DNA of 59,535 bases from an uncultured Oceanospirillaceae bacterium (GCA_913057435.1 CAJXNY010000032.1:1-59535), one strand, 5' to 3'; positions 28,995 to 39,145 are shown, numbered from the stretch's first letter. A program made the numbers and translations. Notes: generated by a model from the letters alone, not told the origin.

Positions 28995-29800
28995 GCCTGA
29001 GCCCGACCCAGCTCGACAGCCTCAAGCAAATCAGCCGTGAGGCAGGGCAGGTAATCCTTGACGTGTATCAGCGCGATGATTTCGAAGTGCAGCACAAAGG
29101 GGATAACTCGCCACTGACTGCCGCCGATCTGGCCGCCCATCAGGTTATCGAACAGGGCCTGAGCGCACTCACCCCGGACTGGCCACGGCTCAGCGAAGAA
29201 GCAGCTGACATCCCCTTCAGCAGCCGTCAGCACTGGCAACGCTACTGGTGTATCGATCCGCTGGATGGCACCAAAGAATTTATCAATCGCAACGGTGAAT
29301 TCACCGTCAACATCGCCCTGATTGACCAGCACCAGCCGGTATTTGGCATCATCTATGTGCCGATCAGTGACGAGCTGTACTGGGGCGATCGCAACGGCGC
29401 CTGGAAGCAGACCGGGCTGAATGCGCCTGAACGTATCCAGTGCCGGACACTGGGCGAGTCTCTTACCCTGATCGCCAGCCGCCGTCATGGCCAGGAAAAG
29501 AACAGCGCCTTATTAGGCCCACTGGCCAGCCAGTTCAGTCAGATAGAGACCGTCAACAAAGGCAGCTCGGTCAAAATGTGCCTGATCGCCGAAGGCCTGG
29601 CTGATATCTATCCCCGGCTGTTTCCCACCAGTGAGTGGGACACCGCCGCCTCTCAGGCCATCATTGAAGCCGCCGGTGGCCTGCTGGTCGACGCCCGTAC
29701 CCTGCAGCCACTGCAGTACAACCGACAAGCGTCGCTGGAAAACCCCTGGTTTATCGTCATTGGTGACCCTGCCTTTCCGCTGCTCCAGCTACAGATCTGA
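28991..29800 (+). CDS. cysQ: 3'(2'),5'-bisphosphate nucleotidase CysQ
   Basis: CysQ hydrolyses 3'-phosphoadenosine 5'-phosphate, a by-product of sulfate assimilation. It has 269 residues of the inositol-monophosphatase superfamily. Metal-binding motifs are SEEAADIP (Glu), IDPLDGTKEFI (Asp-x-x-Asp) near residue 90, and SEWDTAASQAIIEAAGG (Asp) near 216. It is translationally coupled to nudE. A hairpin without a T-run follows directly. Confidence 0.95.
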   Translation: MSLSPTQLDSLKQISREAGQVILDVYQRDDFEVQHKGDNSPLTAADLAAHQVIEQGLSALTPDWPRLSEEAADIPFSSRQHWQRYWCIDPLDGTKEFINRNGEFTVNIALIDQHQPVFGIIYVPISDELYWGDRNGAWKQTGLNAPERIQCRTLGESLTLIASRRHGQEKNSALLGPLASQFSQIETVNKGSSVKMCLIAEGLADIYPRLFPTSEWDTAASQAIIEAAGGLLVDARTLQPLQYNRQASLENPWFIVIGDPAFPLLQLQI

Positions 29801-29809
29801 CACCCCACC

Positions 29810-29829
29810 GGCGCGAGCTTGCTCGCGCC
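29810..29829. repeat. REP-like palindrome
   Basis: GGCGCGAG CTTG CTCGCGCC is a perfect 8-bp stem with a 4-nt loop directly after cysQ. It resembles the GCGAGCTTGCTCGCG core of Pseudomonas REP elements and lacks a T-run. With one copy of this form in the window, repeat status is not proven. Confidence 0.4.
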
Positions 29830-29856
29830 AGCAGTTAACCCCTGTCGGCAGCCGAC

Positions 29857-30141
29857 TTATTTCTCAGCGGCACAGGCCTGAGAACCATTCTGCACAACTT
29901 CTTCGACTTTCGCTTTAAATACGCTGTCGCCCAGCTGCTGATTCATAATCATCCGCACTTCCTGATCGGAGAAGTGTTTATGCACATAATCAGACAGGCA
30001 GCCACACTGCTGCTCAGTGGCCGTACCACCAGCCATACAGCCCTGCTTGAACGGCTCCCAGGTTTGCGAATTCAGAAACTGACTTTTCATTACAAAGGCC
30101 GCCAGTGCCACAATACCAATCCACAGAAAAGCCTTAGTCAT
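29857..30141 (-). CDS. Small membrane-anchored Cys-containing protein, unknown
   Basis: A 94-residue protein that I cannot name. Residues 4-18 (AFLWIGIVALAAFVM) form a signal peptide or N-terminal anchor with no clear cleavage site. The rest is a small soluble domain with four cysteines (35, 46, 48 and 90) and the pattern CMAGGTATEQQCGCLSDYV, suggesting periplasmic disulfides. AGGTGAG lies about 8 bp before the ATG. It converges on cysQ and is divergent from sodB across about 300 bp. Confidence 0.75.
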   Translation of the reverse strand: MTKAFLWIGIVALAAFVMKSQFLNSQTWEPFKQGCMAGGTATEQQCGCLSDYVHKHFSDQEVRMIMNQQLGDSVFKAKVEEVVQNGSQACAAEK

Positions 30142-30436
30142 CGCTGATACTCACCTGACAAAATTAAGAACAATCATTCTAGGGGCTTAACCCACTGAAT
30201 TCTCAAGACATTGGTCGCATACCCGACGGATTATATAAACCGGGTAGCAGCAAGAAAATGCCAATTCCAGCACTTTTTGTACCATGAAAACGGCCAGACG
30301 GGGTGCTATGATTGGCCCACTTCGCTAAAAAATGTTGCGTGTGATAGCGGCGACTGCCAATGGCCGACACCGATATGACGCGTAACGACAGACAAGAGTT
30401 GTACGCAAAATACAACCCAGCATAAAGGTGAGAACG

Positions 30437-31021
30437 ATGAGCTTTGAACTGCCAGCCCTGCCGTACGCAAAAGATGCCCTGGAACCCCATATCTCTGCTG
30501 AGACACTGGACTTCCACCACGGCAAACACCACAACACCTACGTTGTAAAACTGAACGGCCTGCTGCCAGGTAGCGAATACGAAAACAAATCCCTGGAAGA
30601 GATCATCATGTCTGCTCCAGCGGGCGGCGTATTCAACAACGCAGCACAGATCTGGAACCACACGTTCTACTGGAACTCCCTGGCACCTAACGCTGGCGGC
30701 GCACCAACCGGCGCAATCGCTGATGCCATCAACGCTAAATGGGGTTCTTTCGAAGACTTCAAAGCAGCACTGAATGACAAAGCTGTGAACAACTTCGGTT
30801 CCAGCTGGACATGGCTGGTTAAAAACAGCGCGGGCGAACTGGAGATTGTAAACACCTCCAACGCGGGTACGCCAATGACTGACGGCCACACCGCACTGCT
30901 GACCGTTGATCTGTGGGAACACGCCTACTACATCGATTACCGTAACGTACGTCCAGATTACCTGAACGGTTTCTGGGCGCTGGTTAACTGGGACTTCGTT
31001 AACCAGAACTTCGCAGGCTAA
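30437..31021 (+). CDS. sodB: Superoxide dismutase (Fe)
   Basis: SodB dismutates superoxide in the cytoplasm. It has 194 residues. Metal ligands lie in DFHHGKHHNTYV (His), NHTFYWNSL (His), and DLWEHAYYIDYRN (Asp and His). The residues AGGAPTGAI and the absence of Mn-type changes favour the iron form. I start at ATG 30437 (MSFELPALPYA), with AAGGTGAG six bases before it. A terminator follows 20 bp after the stop. Confidence 0.96.
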   Translation: MSFELPALPYAKDALEPHISAETLDFHHGKHHNTYVVKLNGLLPGSEYENKSLEEIIMSAPAGGVFNNAAQIWNHTFYWNSLAPNAGGAPTGAIADAINAKWGSFEDFKAALNDKAVNNFGSSWTWLVKNSAGELEIVNTSNAGTPMTDGHTALLTVDLWEHAYYIDYRNVRPDYLNGFWALVNWDFVNQNFAG

Positions 31022-31040
31022 GCCTCGATTTCCGGTTTAA

Positions 31041-31066
31041 AAAAGCGCCTGACGGCGCTTTTTTTG
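31041..31066. terminator. Bidirectional terminator between sodB and tesA
   Basis: AAAAGCGCC tgac GGCGCTTTTTTT: a 6-bp GC core with A/T runs on both sides, serving the convergent sodB and tesA genes. Confidence 0.92.
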
Positions 31067-31083
31067 TCTCTGCAGTGGCGTAT

Positions 31084-31686
31084 TTACTGCACCAGCTCCA
31101 GTAACCGTGGCCACACAGTCTCCAATAATACTGGCTGCGCCCGGGCGTTGGGGTGCAAACCATCGTTCTGCATCAGTTCCGGTTTTAATGCCACCCCGGC
31201 CATAAAAAATGGCACCAGCCCCACCTTCATTTCAGTACTAAGCTCACTGAAAATCACTTCGAACCGGGCGTTATACACCGGGCCATAATTAGGCGGTAAA
31301 CGAATGCCCAGCATCAGCACTTTGGCGCCCGCCGTTTGGGACAGCGTAATCAGGGTACGTAAATTTTGCCGTAACCGGGCCGGTGGCGTGCCGCGCAAAC
31401 CATCATTGGCACCCAGTTCAATCACCACCAGTTCTGGCCGATACTGCTGTAACAGACCTGGCAGCCGACTCAGCCCACCCTGGCTGGTTTCACCGCTGAT
31501 ACTGGCGTTTACAACCTGGTAACCTGGTATATCAGACACTAAACGATGCTGTAACAATGATACCCAGCCCTGTTCAACTGGCATACGATAAGCGGCAGAC
31601 AGGCTATCACCCAGCACCAGCACGGTTTCCGCCCTGAGGGACAGGGGTAACAGCACCAACAGACACAACAACAAGGAACGCAACAT
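31084..31686 (-). CDS. tesA: Periplasmic esterase/thioesterase TesA
   Basis: TesA is an SGNH hydrolase with acyl-CoA thioesterase, arylesterase and lysophospholipase activity. It has 200 residues. A signal peptide covers residues 1-19 (LLLCLLVLLPLSLRA). The GDS nucleophile block (VLVLGDSLSAAYR) begins at about residue 24, the Asn block is IELGANDGLRG, and the Asp/His block is NDGLHPNARAQ. The start codon overlaps that of the divergent ybbA: both lie in the CATG at 31684-31687, each with a ribosome site (AGGAGA for tesA). Confidence 0.93.
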   Translation of the reverse strand: MLRSLLLCLLVLLPLSLRAETVLVLGDSLSAAYRMPVEQGWVSLLQHRLVSDIPGYQVVNASISGETSQGGLSRLPGLLQQYRPELVVIELGANDGLRGTPPARLRQNLRTLITLSQTAGAKVLMLGIRLPPNYGPVYNARFEVIFSELSTEMKVGLVPFFMAGVALKPELMQNDGLHPNARAQPVLLETVWPRLLELVQ

Positions 31687-32392
31687 GATTTCTCCTGAAT
31701 CAGAACCGGTTATCCAGGCCCTTGGATTAAGTAAGCAGTTTGACAGTCACAACGGCTCACTCAGCCTGTTCAGCGAACTGGGGCTGGCGATCCATCAGGG
31801 TGAAAGTGTTGCCATCGTCGGCCCGTCAGGCAGTGGCAAGTCCACCTTACTCAGCCTGCTGGCCGGGCTGGATAACCCCAGCACGGGCGATGTGATTATC
31901 GCGGGTCAATCGCTGACCCAGCTCGATGACATTGCTCGCGCTCGCCTGCGCAGCGAGCATCTCAGCTTTATCTTTCAGTCTTTCCATTTACTGCCAGAGC
32001 TTAGCGCACTGGAAAACGTTATCTTACCACTGGAAATTCGCGGCCAGCAAAACGCAGCCGCCCAGGCCTGCCACTGGCTGGACCGGGTCGGGCTGGCAGA
32101 CCGCCAGCATCATTACCCCACCACCCTGTCCGGCGGCGAGCAACAGCGCGTCGCCATCGCCCGCGCTTTTGCCACGGAACCGACCCTGCTGTTTGCCGAT
32201 GAGCCCACCGGCAACCTGGACGACCAGACCGGCGAGTCGATTATCAACCAGCTGTTCAGCCTCAACCAGCAACGCCAGACGACTCTGGTACTGATCACCC
32301 ATGACAACAGCCTGGCCGCCCGTTGCGACCGCACCCTTGAATTACACAATGGCCAGCTGCAGCCACGGCTGAATGAGGAGCGCTCCCAATGA
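31685..32392 (+). CDS. ybbA: ABC transporter ATP-binding protein YbbA
   Basis: A 235-residue ATPase of the MacB/LolD type. Walker A is [11 protein letters not shown] near residue 44, the ABC signature is [15 protein letters not shown], and Walker B is [13 protein letters not shown], typical of MacB/LolD-class mechanotransmission exporters. It pairs with the YbbP permease (its stop overlaps that ATG by 4 bases). E. coli has the same tesA / ybbA-ybbP arrangement; the substrate is unknown, with lipoprotein-, lipid- or peptide-related roles proposed. The ribosome site AAGGAA lies inside the 5' end of tesA. Confidence 0.92.
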   Translation: MISPESEPVIQALGLSKQFDSHNGSLSLFSELGLAIHQGESVAIVGPSGSGKSTLLSLLAGLDNPSTGDVIIAGQSLTQLDDIARARLRSEHLSFIFQSFHLLPELSALENVILPLEIRGQQNAAAQACHWLDRVGLADRQHHYPTTLSGGEQQRVAIARAFATEPTLLFADEPTGNLDDQTGESIINQLFSLNQQRQTTLVLITHDNSLAARCDRTLELHNGQLQPRLNEERSQ

Positions 32393-34866
32393 CCCTGCGC
32401 CAACTCAACCGGCTGGCCCTGCGCCAGAGCCGGGCCAGCTGGCGACGGCTGGAATGGCGTGCACTGGCCGCCGCCCTGCTGATTGCCATCAGCCTCAGCA
32501 CTCTGCTGGCCGTCACCGGTGACCGGCTGGAACAGAGCCTGGGACAGCAAAGCGCCGCCTTGCTCGGTGGCGACCTGGTACTGTCCAGCAGTCGGCCACT
32601 CAACCCGCAGCGCCGCCAGGCTGCCACCGATGCAGGGCTGAATAGCAGTGCCGTTATTCAGCTGAGCAGCATGCTCAGCGGTAACGAAAAGTTCGTGCTG
32701 GGCTCCATCAAAGCGATCAGCGCACCCTACCCACTGCGCGGCACCGTCATCACGACTCCCTCACAGCCGTCACTCCCGGTACCCGGCACCCTCTGGGCTG
32801 AGCAGAGCGTATTACAACGGCTGGGGCTCGCCGTAGGCGACAGCCTGAGCCTGGGTTACCAGCGTTTTACCATCAGCGCCGAACTGATCAGCAGCCCGGA
32901 CCGGGGCCGCGGTTTCGGCAGTTTCAACCCGCTGGTGATGATCAATACCGCTGACCTGGCAGCCACAAAGCTGATCAGCCCTGGCGCACGGGTCAACTAT
33001 CGATTACTGCTGGCAGGCCCAGTGGACAGCGTTGACCGCTTCTACCGCCAGCTCAAGCCACAGCTGAGCAATGCCGAACGGCTACTGAGCCTGAATAGCG
33101 ATGATAATATGCAGGGCAACCTGCAACAGAACCTCAGCCGCTACCTGCGCCTGAGTGCCGTCATGACTCTGTTACTGTGCGCGCTAACCATCCTGCTCAG
33201 CCTGCGCCGTTACAGCCATGCCAATCTTAACCGGGCAGCCCTGCTACTTAACATGGGCCTGCAGCCGCGCCAGCTGGTGCAGCTGTTCAGCCTGCAACTA
33301 CTACAACTATGGAGCGTCTGTGCCGTGCTGGGCAGCCTGGCAGCCGTGCTGCTGAACAGCCTGGTCAACCTGCTACTGACGCCACTGCTCAATGGCGCAC
33401 TGCCCCCGGCAACATCACTGAGCTGGCTACAGGGCCCACTGATGGGGTTAATCCTGCTGATCACCCTGGGCCTGCCACCAATCCTGGCCATGAGCCGGGT
33501 TTCGGTAATGCAGCTCCTGCGCCAGAGCGAACCGGCCACCGTGAATATGGGCCGGGGCCTGATGGGACTGGCGCTGCTCAGCCTCCTCGGCTGGATCAGC
33601 TACTACCTCGACAGCCTGACCCTGGCCCTGCTGCTCACCACCGTACTGGTCGGTGTCAGCTGGCTGCTGGGTCTGCTGGGCCAATGGCTGACCCGCCTGC
33701 TTGGCCAGCAGCTGGCACCCCGGCTGCGGCTGGGGCGATTGCTGGTGCTGCGCATTCAACAACAGCGGCGCTGGCAACGGCTGCAAATCCCGGTTATGAG
33801 CCTGTTACTGGCACTGATGGCCCTGCTCTGGCTGGCCCGGGGTGACCTGCTCAATCGCTGGGCGGAGCAGTTGCCCGCCACTGCCGCCAATCACTTTGTC
33901 ATTAATATCCAGCCCTGGGAAAAACAGCTACTGGCTGAGTTTATGCACAACCAGGGCGTCGACAGCCATCTGTACCCCATGGTACGCGCTCGACTGGTCG
34001 GTAAAAATGGCCAGCCGGTCGACGCGGCTTTCAATGCGGAACAGCAGAAAGACAACAGTCTGAACCGGGAACTGAACCTGACCTGGAGCACGCAGCTGGC
34101 ACGGGACAATCAATTGCTGTCCGGCACCTGGCCACCCATCAGTAACGAGCAGGGCCATAGTGTCTCAGTGGAAAGTGGACTGGCGGAGCGGCTGGGGCTG
34201 AAACTGGGAGACCGGTTGAGTTTTAATGCGGGCAGCCAGCCCGTTGAGGCCCGTATCGACAGCATCCGTCAGGTGAAGTGGGATTCGTTCCAGCCCAACT
34301 TCTTTATGATCTTCGCCCCCGGTGCGCTGGATGCCCTGCCTGCCAGCTATATCACCGCGTTCTACCTGCCCCGGGAAAACAGCCGGCTGGTCCCGGCACT
34401 GCTCGAACAGTTCCCGACCCTGACCCTGATCGCTATCGACCAGTTACTGGCTCAGGCTCGTCAGCTGATTGCTCACCTGATTGATGCTTCATCACTGATC
34501 ATGCTGCTGAGTTTGCTGGCAGGCACAGTGCTGGTGATCACCCTGATGAGCCAGGAACGCGGCCAGCGACGTTATGAAAATGCACTACTGCAGGCGCTGG
34601 GGGCCACTGCCAACGATTGTCAGCGGCTGGATCGACTGGAATTTGGCCTGACCGGACTGGTCTGTGGCGCACTGGCGGCATTGCTGGCCGAACTGGCACT
34701 CTGGCCGATCCACCAGCAGGCGCTGAAGATTGAGATGGTGATACATCCATGGAGCTGGCTACTGCTACCACTGACGGGCATGGTGCTGTTCAGCCTGCTG
34801 GGCAGCCTGAGCCGACGCTACCCGACCTCACTCTGGGAGCAACTCAAAGCCCGCCAGGGCCGGTAA
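32389..34866 (+). CDS. ybbP: ABC transporter permease YbbP
   Basis: An 825-residue FtsX-type permease with duplicated FtsX domains. One transmembrane span near residues 23-42 is followed by a large periplasmic domain. A cluster of spans lies at about 255-500 ([50 protein letters not shown]), then a second periplasmic domain, and the last three spans at about 700-815 ([18 protein letters not shown]). It works with YbbA as a putative exporter or extractor of envelope substrates. A terminator follows. Confidence 0.9.
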   Translation: MTLRQLNRLALRQSRASWRRLEWRALAAALLIAISLSTLLAVTGDRLEQSLGQQSAALLGGDLVLSSSRPLNPQRRQAATDAGLNSSAVIQLSSMLSGNEKFVLGSIKAISAPYPLRGTVITTPSQPSLPVPGTLWAEQSVLQRLGLAVGDSLSLGYQRFTISAELISSPDRGRGFGSFNPLVMINTADLAATKLISPGARVNYRLLLAGPVDSVDRFYRQLKPQLSNAERLLSLNSDDNMQGNLQQNLSRYLRLSAVMTLLLCALTILLSLRRYSHANLNRAALLLNMGLQPRQLVQLFSLQLLQLWSVCAVLGSLAAVLLNSLVNLLLTPLLNGALPPATSLSWLQGPLMGLILLITLGLPPILAMSRVSVMQLLRQSEPATVNMGRGLMGLALLSLLGWISYYLDSLTLALLLTTVLVGVSWLLGLLGQWLTRLLGQQLAPRLRLGRLLVLRIQQQRRWQRLQIPVMSLLLALMALLWLARGDLLNRWAEQLPATAANHFVINIQPWEKQLLAEFMHNQGVDSHLYPMVRARLVGKNGQPVDAAFNAEQQKDNSLNRELNLTWSTQLARDNQLLSGTWPPISNEQGHSVSVESGLAERLGLKLGDRLSFNAGSQPVEARIDSIRQVKWDSFQPNFFMIFAPGALDALPASYITAFYLPRENSRLVPALLEQFPTLTLIAIDQLLAQARQLIAHLIDASSLIMLLSLLAGTVLVITLMSQERGQRRYENALLQALGATANDCQRLDRLEFGLTGLVCGALAALLAELALWPIHQQALKIEMVIHPWSWLLLPLTGMVLFSLLGSLSRRYPTSLWEQLKARQGR

Positions 34867-34885
34867 CTCGCCTGAGTCTCTCGCC

Positions 34886-34922
34886 TTAAAAAACAGGGGC
34901 GCATAACGCGCCCCTGTTTATC
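34886..34922. terminator. Bidirectional terminator between ybbP and the DUF748 gene
   Basis: ACAGGGGCGC / GCGCCCCTGT with a 5-nt loop (34893-34917), flanked by A-run and T-rich sequence, between convergent genes. Confidence 0.9.
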
Positions 34923-34948
34923 TATCGCTCCGGTGATATGCCAGTCTG

Positions 34949-37666
34949 TCAGATACCAACACTCAGCGAAGGCGGCTTGTCACTGCTGCTATCCACGGTT
35001 GGGTAGCAGATAAACAGCCGGTCTTTAGGCACCCCTTTGGCCAGCTGTTTTTTCACCACCTCACCCCGCTGTACTGCCAGTGTTTGCAGACGCTGCTGCA
35101 GCAGTTCGGCCAATGCTTCTGGCTTACGTGGTTTTTTACGCTTGGCGTTCTCTTTCGTCAGTATCGGCTTCAACACCTTGAGGTCCGCTTTCACCGCCGT
35201 GCCACAGAGCTTCAGCCGCATCGCCGGACGCTCGGCCAGCATCTCGGTCAGCTTGCCCATATAGCCCTGCATATCTTTGCTCAGTGCAGACTTACCCGGC
35301 GCGAACTGCACTGGCTGCAGACTGATAAAGGTACCTTTCTCATTTGCTTCGATCGCCGTTTTGGCCAGTGACACCAGGGTGGCATAAGGCTGCAGCGATT
35401 TAGTCAGGTAGCTGACCGCCGCATTTTTCAGCCCGCGTCCGGCCAGCGAGTTGATCACACTCTGGTAACCAAAATTGGGATCATCCAGCGCACCACTGAG
35501 ATCCAGGTCCAGCTCGATATTACTGTCATCATCTTCAAGTATCATCACCGCCGTTTCCAGCGGCATCGAGAGCCGCTGACTGACCTGACCCACCTTGTCT
35601 TGCTGACGTGGCTCTACATTGAAGTTGTGCAATTTGACAGTACTTTTCCCCTCCAGCTGACCCGCTTTCAGTGTGCCTTTGCTGGTCAGATTCAACTGGC
35701 CGCTTTGCAGAAAGTAACCGGTATATTCCATGCTGTAGGGACTCAGGTAAGGCATCTCCACCCCATTAAGATCCAGCGTCCAGCCACCGCTCTGCATCGT
35801 CGCGGTATCCAGCACACCATGTAATGACAGCTCACCGTCGCCGTTGAGTTTCGCCTTGAGGTTCAGATCGGTTGGCCGCTTGCCCTGAGTATCGTAAGGC
35901 CCCACCGCCAGCTGGCTCAGCTCACCGTTGAAGGAAAAACGCGGTTTGACACTGCGGTCACTGAAATACAGCTGATGGGGCTGACGCACCGACAGCTCAC
36001 CCAGCCGGATATGCATCGCCGGAGACTGTTCGGTACTGGCAACCGGCTTAGCGGCAGTCTCTGCCTCCGCCGGCACCAGGGACGCCAGCTGTTGTTGCAG
36101 TGCAACGATATCCACCAGCTCTCCCTCGGCACCACGACGCAACCGGGTCTCACCGCCGTTCAGTTCAATACTGTCAATCAGCAGCTGCTGCGGTTGCCAG
36201 TGGATACTGGTCAGTTTCAGCTGTGGCCAGTAGCTGAGCGGACGATCCTGCTCATCATCCACCACTGCCGCCAGCTTCAGTTCAGTCAGTTCGACCCTGG
36301 CCAGCTGAGCAGAATCGGCGTTGGCCAGTAGCTCCTGTAGCCGGATCTGGTCAGCGCTGATCAGCGGATACTGATCACTGGCGGCTTTTAAACCTTTGAG
36401 CACCAGCTCGGGCTGCGCCAGCTGCCAGTGTTCACCGTTCAGCTCAAACTGACTCTGGTTCTCCAGCCTGGCCAGTGAAGCCACCAGGCTCTGGTGTGTC
36501 GCACCCAGCCCAGTCAGCGTCAGCTGCTGCTGGCTGTTAACACTCAGCGGCTTATCCTGTAGCTGAGAAAACGTCGCCTGCCCACGCCATGCGGCCTGCT
36601 CAAGGCTCAACGACTGGCCCGCGGCCTTGTCTGCACTTTTAGCAGCCAGGTTCGCCAGCGACAATGTGCCATCCAGCGTGCCAGCCAGCCCCTGCGCCAG
36701 AGAAACCGTGCCTCGGCCTGTCCAGCCCAGTTTCGCCAGTTTCAGCGCCAGCTGATCCGGCACCGTAGCGACGGTGCGATTGAGACTCAGCTTGCCTTCA
36801 AAGACAGCCTTGGCATCCGGCCCCGACCAGCCCGCATCGCCGGACCAGCGAACGCTGCCAACCGCTGCACTGGGTGCTGCCTGCCAGGCCAGCGTATCCA
36901 GCCCCAGCGTGCCCCTGGCTTTAACCTGCAGCGGATTCAGTTGTGCAGTAATCTGCAGATCACTGCTGAGCTGGCCACGCAGCGGCTGCTCCAGCATGGC
37001 CATCAGGCCATCCAGCGGTAGCTTGTCCAGCTTGAGGCTGAGTTTGAACTGTGGCGCAGGCTGCAGTGGCTGACTGGTACTATCCAGCACCAGCGCCGCA
37101 TTGTTCAGCCGCCCCTGCAGGGTGAGCAGGGTATCTGTCAGTGGTGCCCATTGATAAAGGCTTTCAATGCGCGCCTGATCGATCTGTAACGGATACTGCT
37201 GGCCCTGCCACTGTGTCAGCCAGGCCAGATCACTGATAACCAGCGCGTCCAGCCCCACCTGCCAGTCCAGTGGCTCAGAAGGTGCCGCTTCCGACTCCGG
37301 TTCAGCCGCCGGTAATGGCAGGGGGCCCAGCCAGAGCTGCCCGCTGGCATCACTGAGCCCACCGTGCAGCCCAATCAGCTGAAACTGCTCGACCCGTAAC
37401 TGCTTGTCCAGCAAAGCGGCCAGGTCCACATCAAGCACCAGCTGCTCCAGCTGCAGTGACTCATAACCCTGGCGTTGCAACGACAGTTTTTCCAGCCGCA
37501 GCTGCCCTCGCCACCAGTTAACCGACAAGGTACGCAACCGGGCGTCCTCAACCCCCTGTTCATACAACCACAAAACCAGTTGATCACGGACCACATACGG
37601 CAGCGTCTGTAACGCCACCACAACGATCAGACAGAATCCCGCCAGACTCATCCACAGTTTTCTCAC
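34949..37666 (-). CDS. AsmA-like DUF748 inner-membrane protein
   Basis: A 905-residue protein of the DUF748 / AsmA-like group. A short cytoplasmic N terminus is followed by one transmembrane span (residues 5-22) and a very long periplasmic part rich in beta-strand segments (repeated LxLxxLxL patterns). The DUF748 hallmark LYFSDRSVKPRFSFNGELSQLAVGP lies near residue 570, and a C-terminal OmpA-reminiscent segment (FAPGKSALSKDMQGYMGKLTEML) near 785. AsmA-like proteins are thought to bridge the periplasm and move phospholipids; for this member that is inference. It stands alone between terminators. Confidence 0.82.
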   Translation of the reverse strand: MRKLWMSLAGFCLIVVVALQTLPYVVRDQLVLWLYEQGVEDARLRTLSVNWWRGQLRLEKLSLQRQGYESLQLEQLVLDVDLAALLDKQLRVEQFQLIGLHGGLSDASGQLWLGPLPLPAAEPESEAAPSEPLDWQVGLDALVISDLAWLTQWQGQQYPLQIDQARIESLYQWAPLTDTLLTLQGRLNNAALVLDSTSQPLQPAPQFKLSLKLDKLPLDGLMAMLEQPLRGQLSSDLQITAQLNPLQVKARGTLGLDTLAWQAAPSAAVGSVRWSGDAGWSGPDAKAVFEGKLSLNRTVATVPDQLALKLAKLGWTGRGTVSLAQGLAGTLDGTLSLANLAAKSADKAAGQSLSLEQAAWRGQATFSQLQDKPLSVNSQQQLTLTGLGATHQSLVASLARLENQSQFELNGEHWQLAQPELVLKGLKAASDQYPLISADQIRLQELLANADSAQLARVELTELKLAAVVDDEQDRPLSYWPQLKLTSIHWQPQQLLIDSIELNGGETRLRRGAEGELVDIVALQQQLASLVPAEAETAAKPVASTEQSPAMHIRLGELSVRQPHQLYFSDRSVKPRFSFNGELSQLAVGPYDTQGKRPTDLNLKAKLNGDGELSLHGVLDTATMQSGGWTLDLNGVEMPYLSPYSMEYTGYFLQSGQLNLTSKGTLKAGQLEGKSTVKLHNFNVEPRQQDKVGQVSQRLSMPLETAVMILEDDDSNIELDLDLSGALDDPNFGYQSVINSLAGRGLKNAAVSYLTKSLQPYATLVSLAKTAIEANEKGTFISLQPVQFAPGKSALSKDMQGYMGKLTEMLAERPAMRLKLCGTAVKADLKVLKPILTKENAKRKKPRKPEALAELLQQRLQTLAVQRGEVVKKQLAKGVPKDRLFICYPTVDSSSDKPPSLSVGI

Positions 37667-37892
37667 GCACCATCCCTCTTGGACTATCCTGAAAGCCTTT
37701 ACTGATTATTAAGGTTTGCTCAGGGTGTACAAGCCGTTTGTAGAGAAAGTTGACGGTTAATATCAATCTACCGACATACTCCGACAGATTTAGATAACCA
37801 GGCATTATAGATTGACCTCTGTCAATATCTCGATTCCCCTGCTAAGATCGCCGACCGACCGTTCTGTGCATAAATAACAAGGTGAACATATC

Positions 37893-38015
37893 ATGGCATC
37901 TCACAACGAAGAGTTTCGCGAAAAGGCGGGCTGGAGCTGGATCATCATCAACCTGGTAGCAATGGCATGGGTCACAATGCCAGCCAGCATCATGGTCAGC
38001 CGTATCCAGTTCTGA
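37893..38015 (+). CDS. 40-residue single-span membrane protein, unknown
   Basis: A short frame from ATG 37893 to TGA 38013-38015. It begins MASHNEEFREKAGW, then a hydrophobic span at about residues 14-35 (WSWIIINLVAMAWVTMPASI), and ends MVSRIQF. A good ribosome site (AAGGTG) is 8 bp upstream. The MerR-family gene starts 22 bp downstream in the same direction, so they are probably cotranscribed. I do not recognise a family. It could be a membrane effector linked to the metal regulator, but this rests on position only. Confidence 0.7.
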   Translation: MASHNEEFREKAGWSWIIINLVAMAWVTMPASIMVSRIQF

Positions 38016-38037
38016 TCCTGTGCGCTAAGCTTCAGCA

Positions 38038-38436
38038 ATGAACGCTTATCTGCGCATCGGCGAACTCGCCAGACAATCAGGCCTCAGCGTAGAAGCGATC
38101 CGCTACTACGAGCGTCGAGGCCTGATTTCTCCTGTCGGACGCCTGCCCTCCGGTTATCGCACCTACCACCCCAACAGCCAGCAACGGCTGCACTTTATCC
38201 TGCGCTGCAAAGATCTGGGCTTTTCTCTGGATGAAATTCTGGAACTGCTGACACTGCAGCCGGAGCACAGCTCGGCTGAAGTCAAAAAGCGGGTGGAGGA
38301 AAAGATCAGTCTGGTGGAACAGAAAATAACCCAGTTACAGCAGCTTAATCAGTCACTGCATCAGCTGAATGACCTGTGCTGTGGTGACGGCCCGGTCTCG
38401 GATTGCCCGATTCTGGAGTTTCTTAAAGACAGCTGA
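38038..38436 (+). CDS. MerR-family metal-responsive regulator
   Basis: A 132-residue MerR regulator: N-terminal winged helix (LRIGELARQSGLSVEAIRYYERRGLI), dimerisation coiled coil at about 80-112, and a C-terminal metal loop with Cys114, Cys115 and Cys123 (CCGDGPVSDCPIL). The Cys115-x7-Cys123 spacing and a Ser rather than Cys at the position that distinguishes the sensors (HSSAEVKKR) are closer to CueR-type monovalent-metal sensors; the doubled Cys recalls ZntR. No transporter or metallochaperone gene is adjacent. The metal is therefore undecided. Confidence 0.82.
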   Translation: MNAYLRIGELARQSGLSVEAIRYYERRGLISPVGRLPSGYRTYHPNSQQRLHFILRCKDLGFSLDEILELLTLQPEHSSAEVKKRVEEKISLVEQKITQLQQLNQSLHQLNDLCCGDGPVSDCPILEFLKDS

Positions 38437-38473
38437 AGTACCAGGCAGGCAAGAACACCCACCTGGCAAGCGA

Positions 38474-39145
38474 TTACAGCGTAATCGTCTCTACACCGTC
38501 CGGCGTCCCCATCAGCACCACATCGGCACCCCGGTTCGCGAACAGACCATTGGTCACAACACCAATAATCCCGTTGATCTGAGTTTCCAGCGCTTTGGCG
38601 TCAGTAATTTCCATATCCTGCACATCCAGGATCAGGTTACCGTTATCGGTGACAAAGTTCTCACGCCATACCGGCATACCGTCGAGCTTCGCCAGCTCGC
38701 GCGCCACATAAGAGCGCGCCATCGGAATCACTTCCACTGGCAGCGGGAACTCACCCATCACCTCAACGCGCTTGCTGCTATCAACAATACAGACAAACTC
38801 TTTCGCCACCGCTGCCACGATTTTCTCACGCGTCAGCGCACCGCCGCCGCCTTTGATCAGATTAAGCTGACCATCAAACTCATCTGCGCCGTCAACATAG
38901 ACTTCCATATCATTGACACTATTGAGGTCATACACGGTGATACCGTGCTTTTTCAGCCGTTCAGCCGTCGCTTCCGAGCTGGCAACTGCACCGTCAAAAA
39001 ACGTTTTGATATCAGCCAGTGCATCGATGAAGAAGTTGGCAGTAGAGCCTGTACCCACACCGACAATCGAGTCTTTGCCCAGTTTCGGCTTGATATACGC
39101 CACAGCAGCCTGCGCTACCGCCTGTTTCATTTCATCCTGTGTCAT
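38474..39145 (-). CDS. rpiA: Ribose-5-phosphate isomerase A
   Basis: RpiA interconverts ribose 5-phosphate and ribulose 5-phosphate. It has 223 residues. The family motifs are [16 protein letters not shown] near residue 28, [27 protein letters not shown] with the catalytic Asp/Glu/Lys region near 85-110, and [17 protein letters not shown]. It is divergent from ilvA, as in Pseudomonas. Confidence 0.97.
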   Translation of the reverse strand: MTQDEMKQAVAQAAVAYIKPKLGKDSIVGVGTGSTANFFIDALADIKTFFDGAVASSEATAERLKKHGITVYDLNSVNDMEVYVDGADEFDGQLNLIKGGGGALTREKIVAAVAKEFVCIVDSSKRVEVMGEFPLPVEVIPMARSYVARELAKLDGMPVWRENFVTDNGNLILDVQDMEITDAKALETQINGIIGVVTNGLFANRGADVVLMGTPDGVETITL

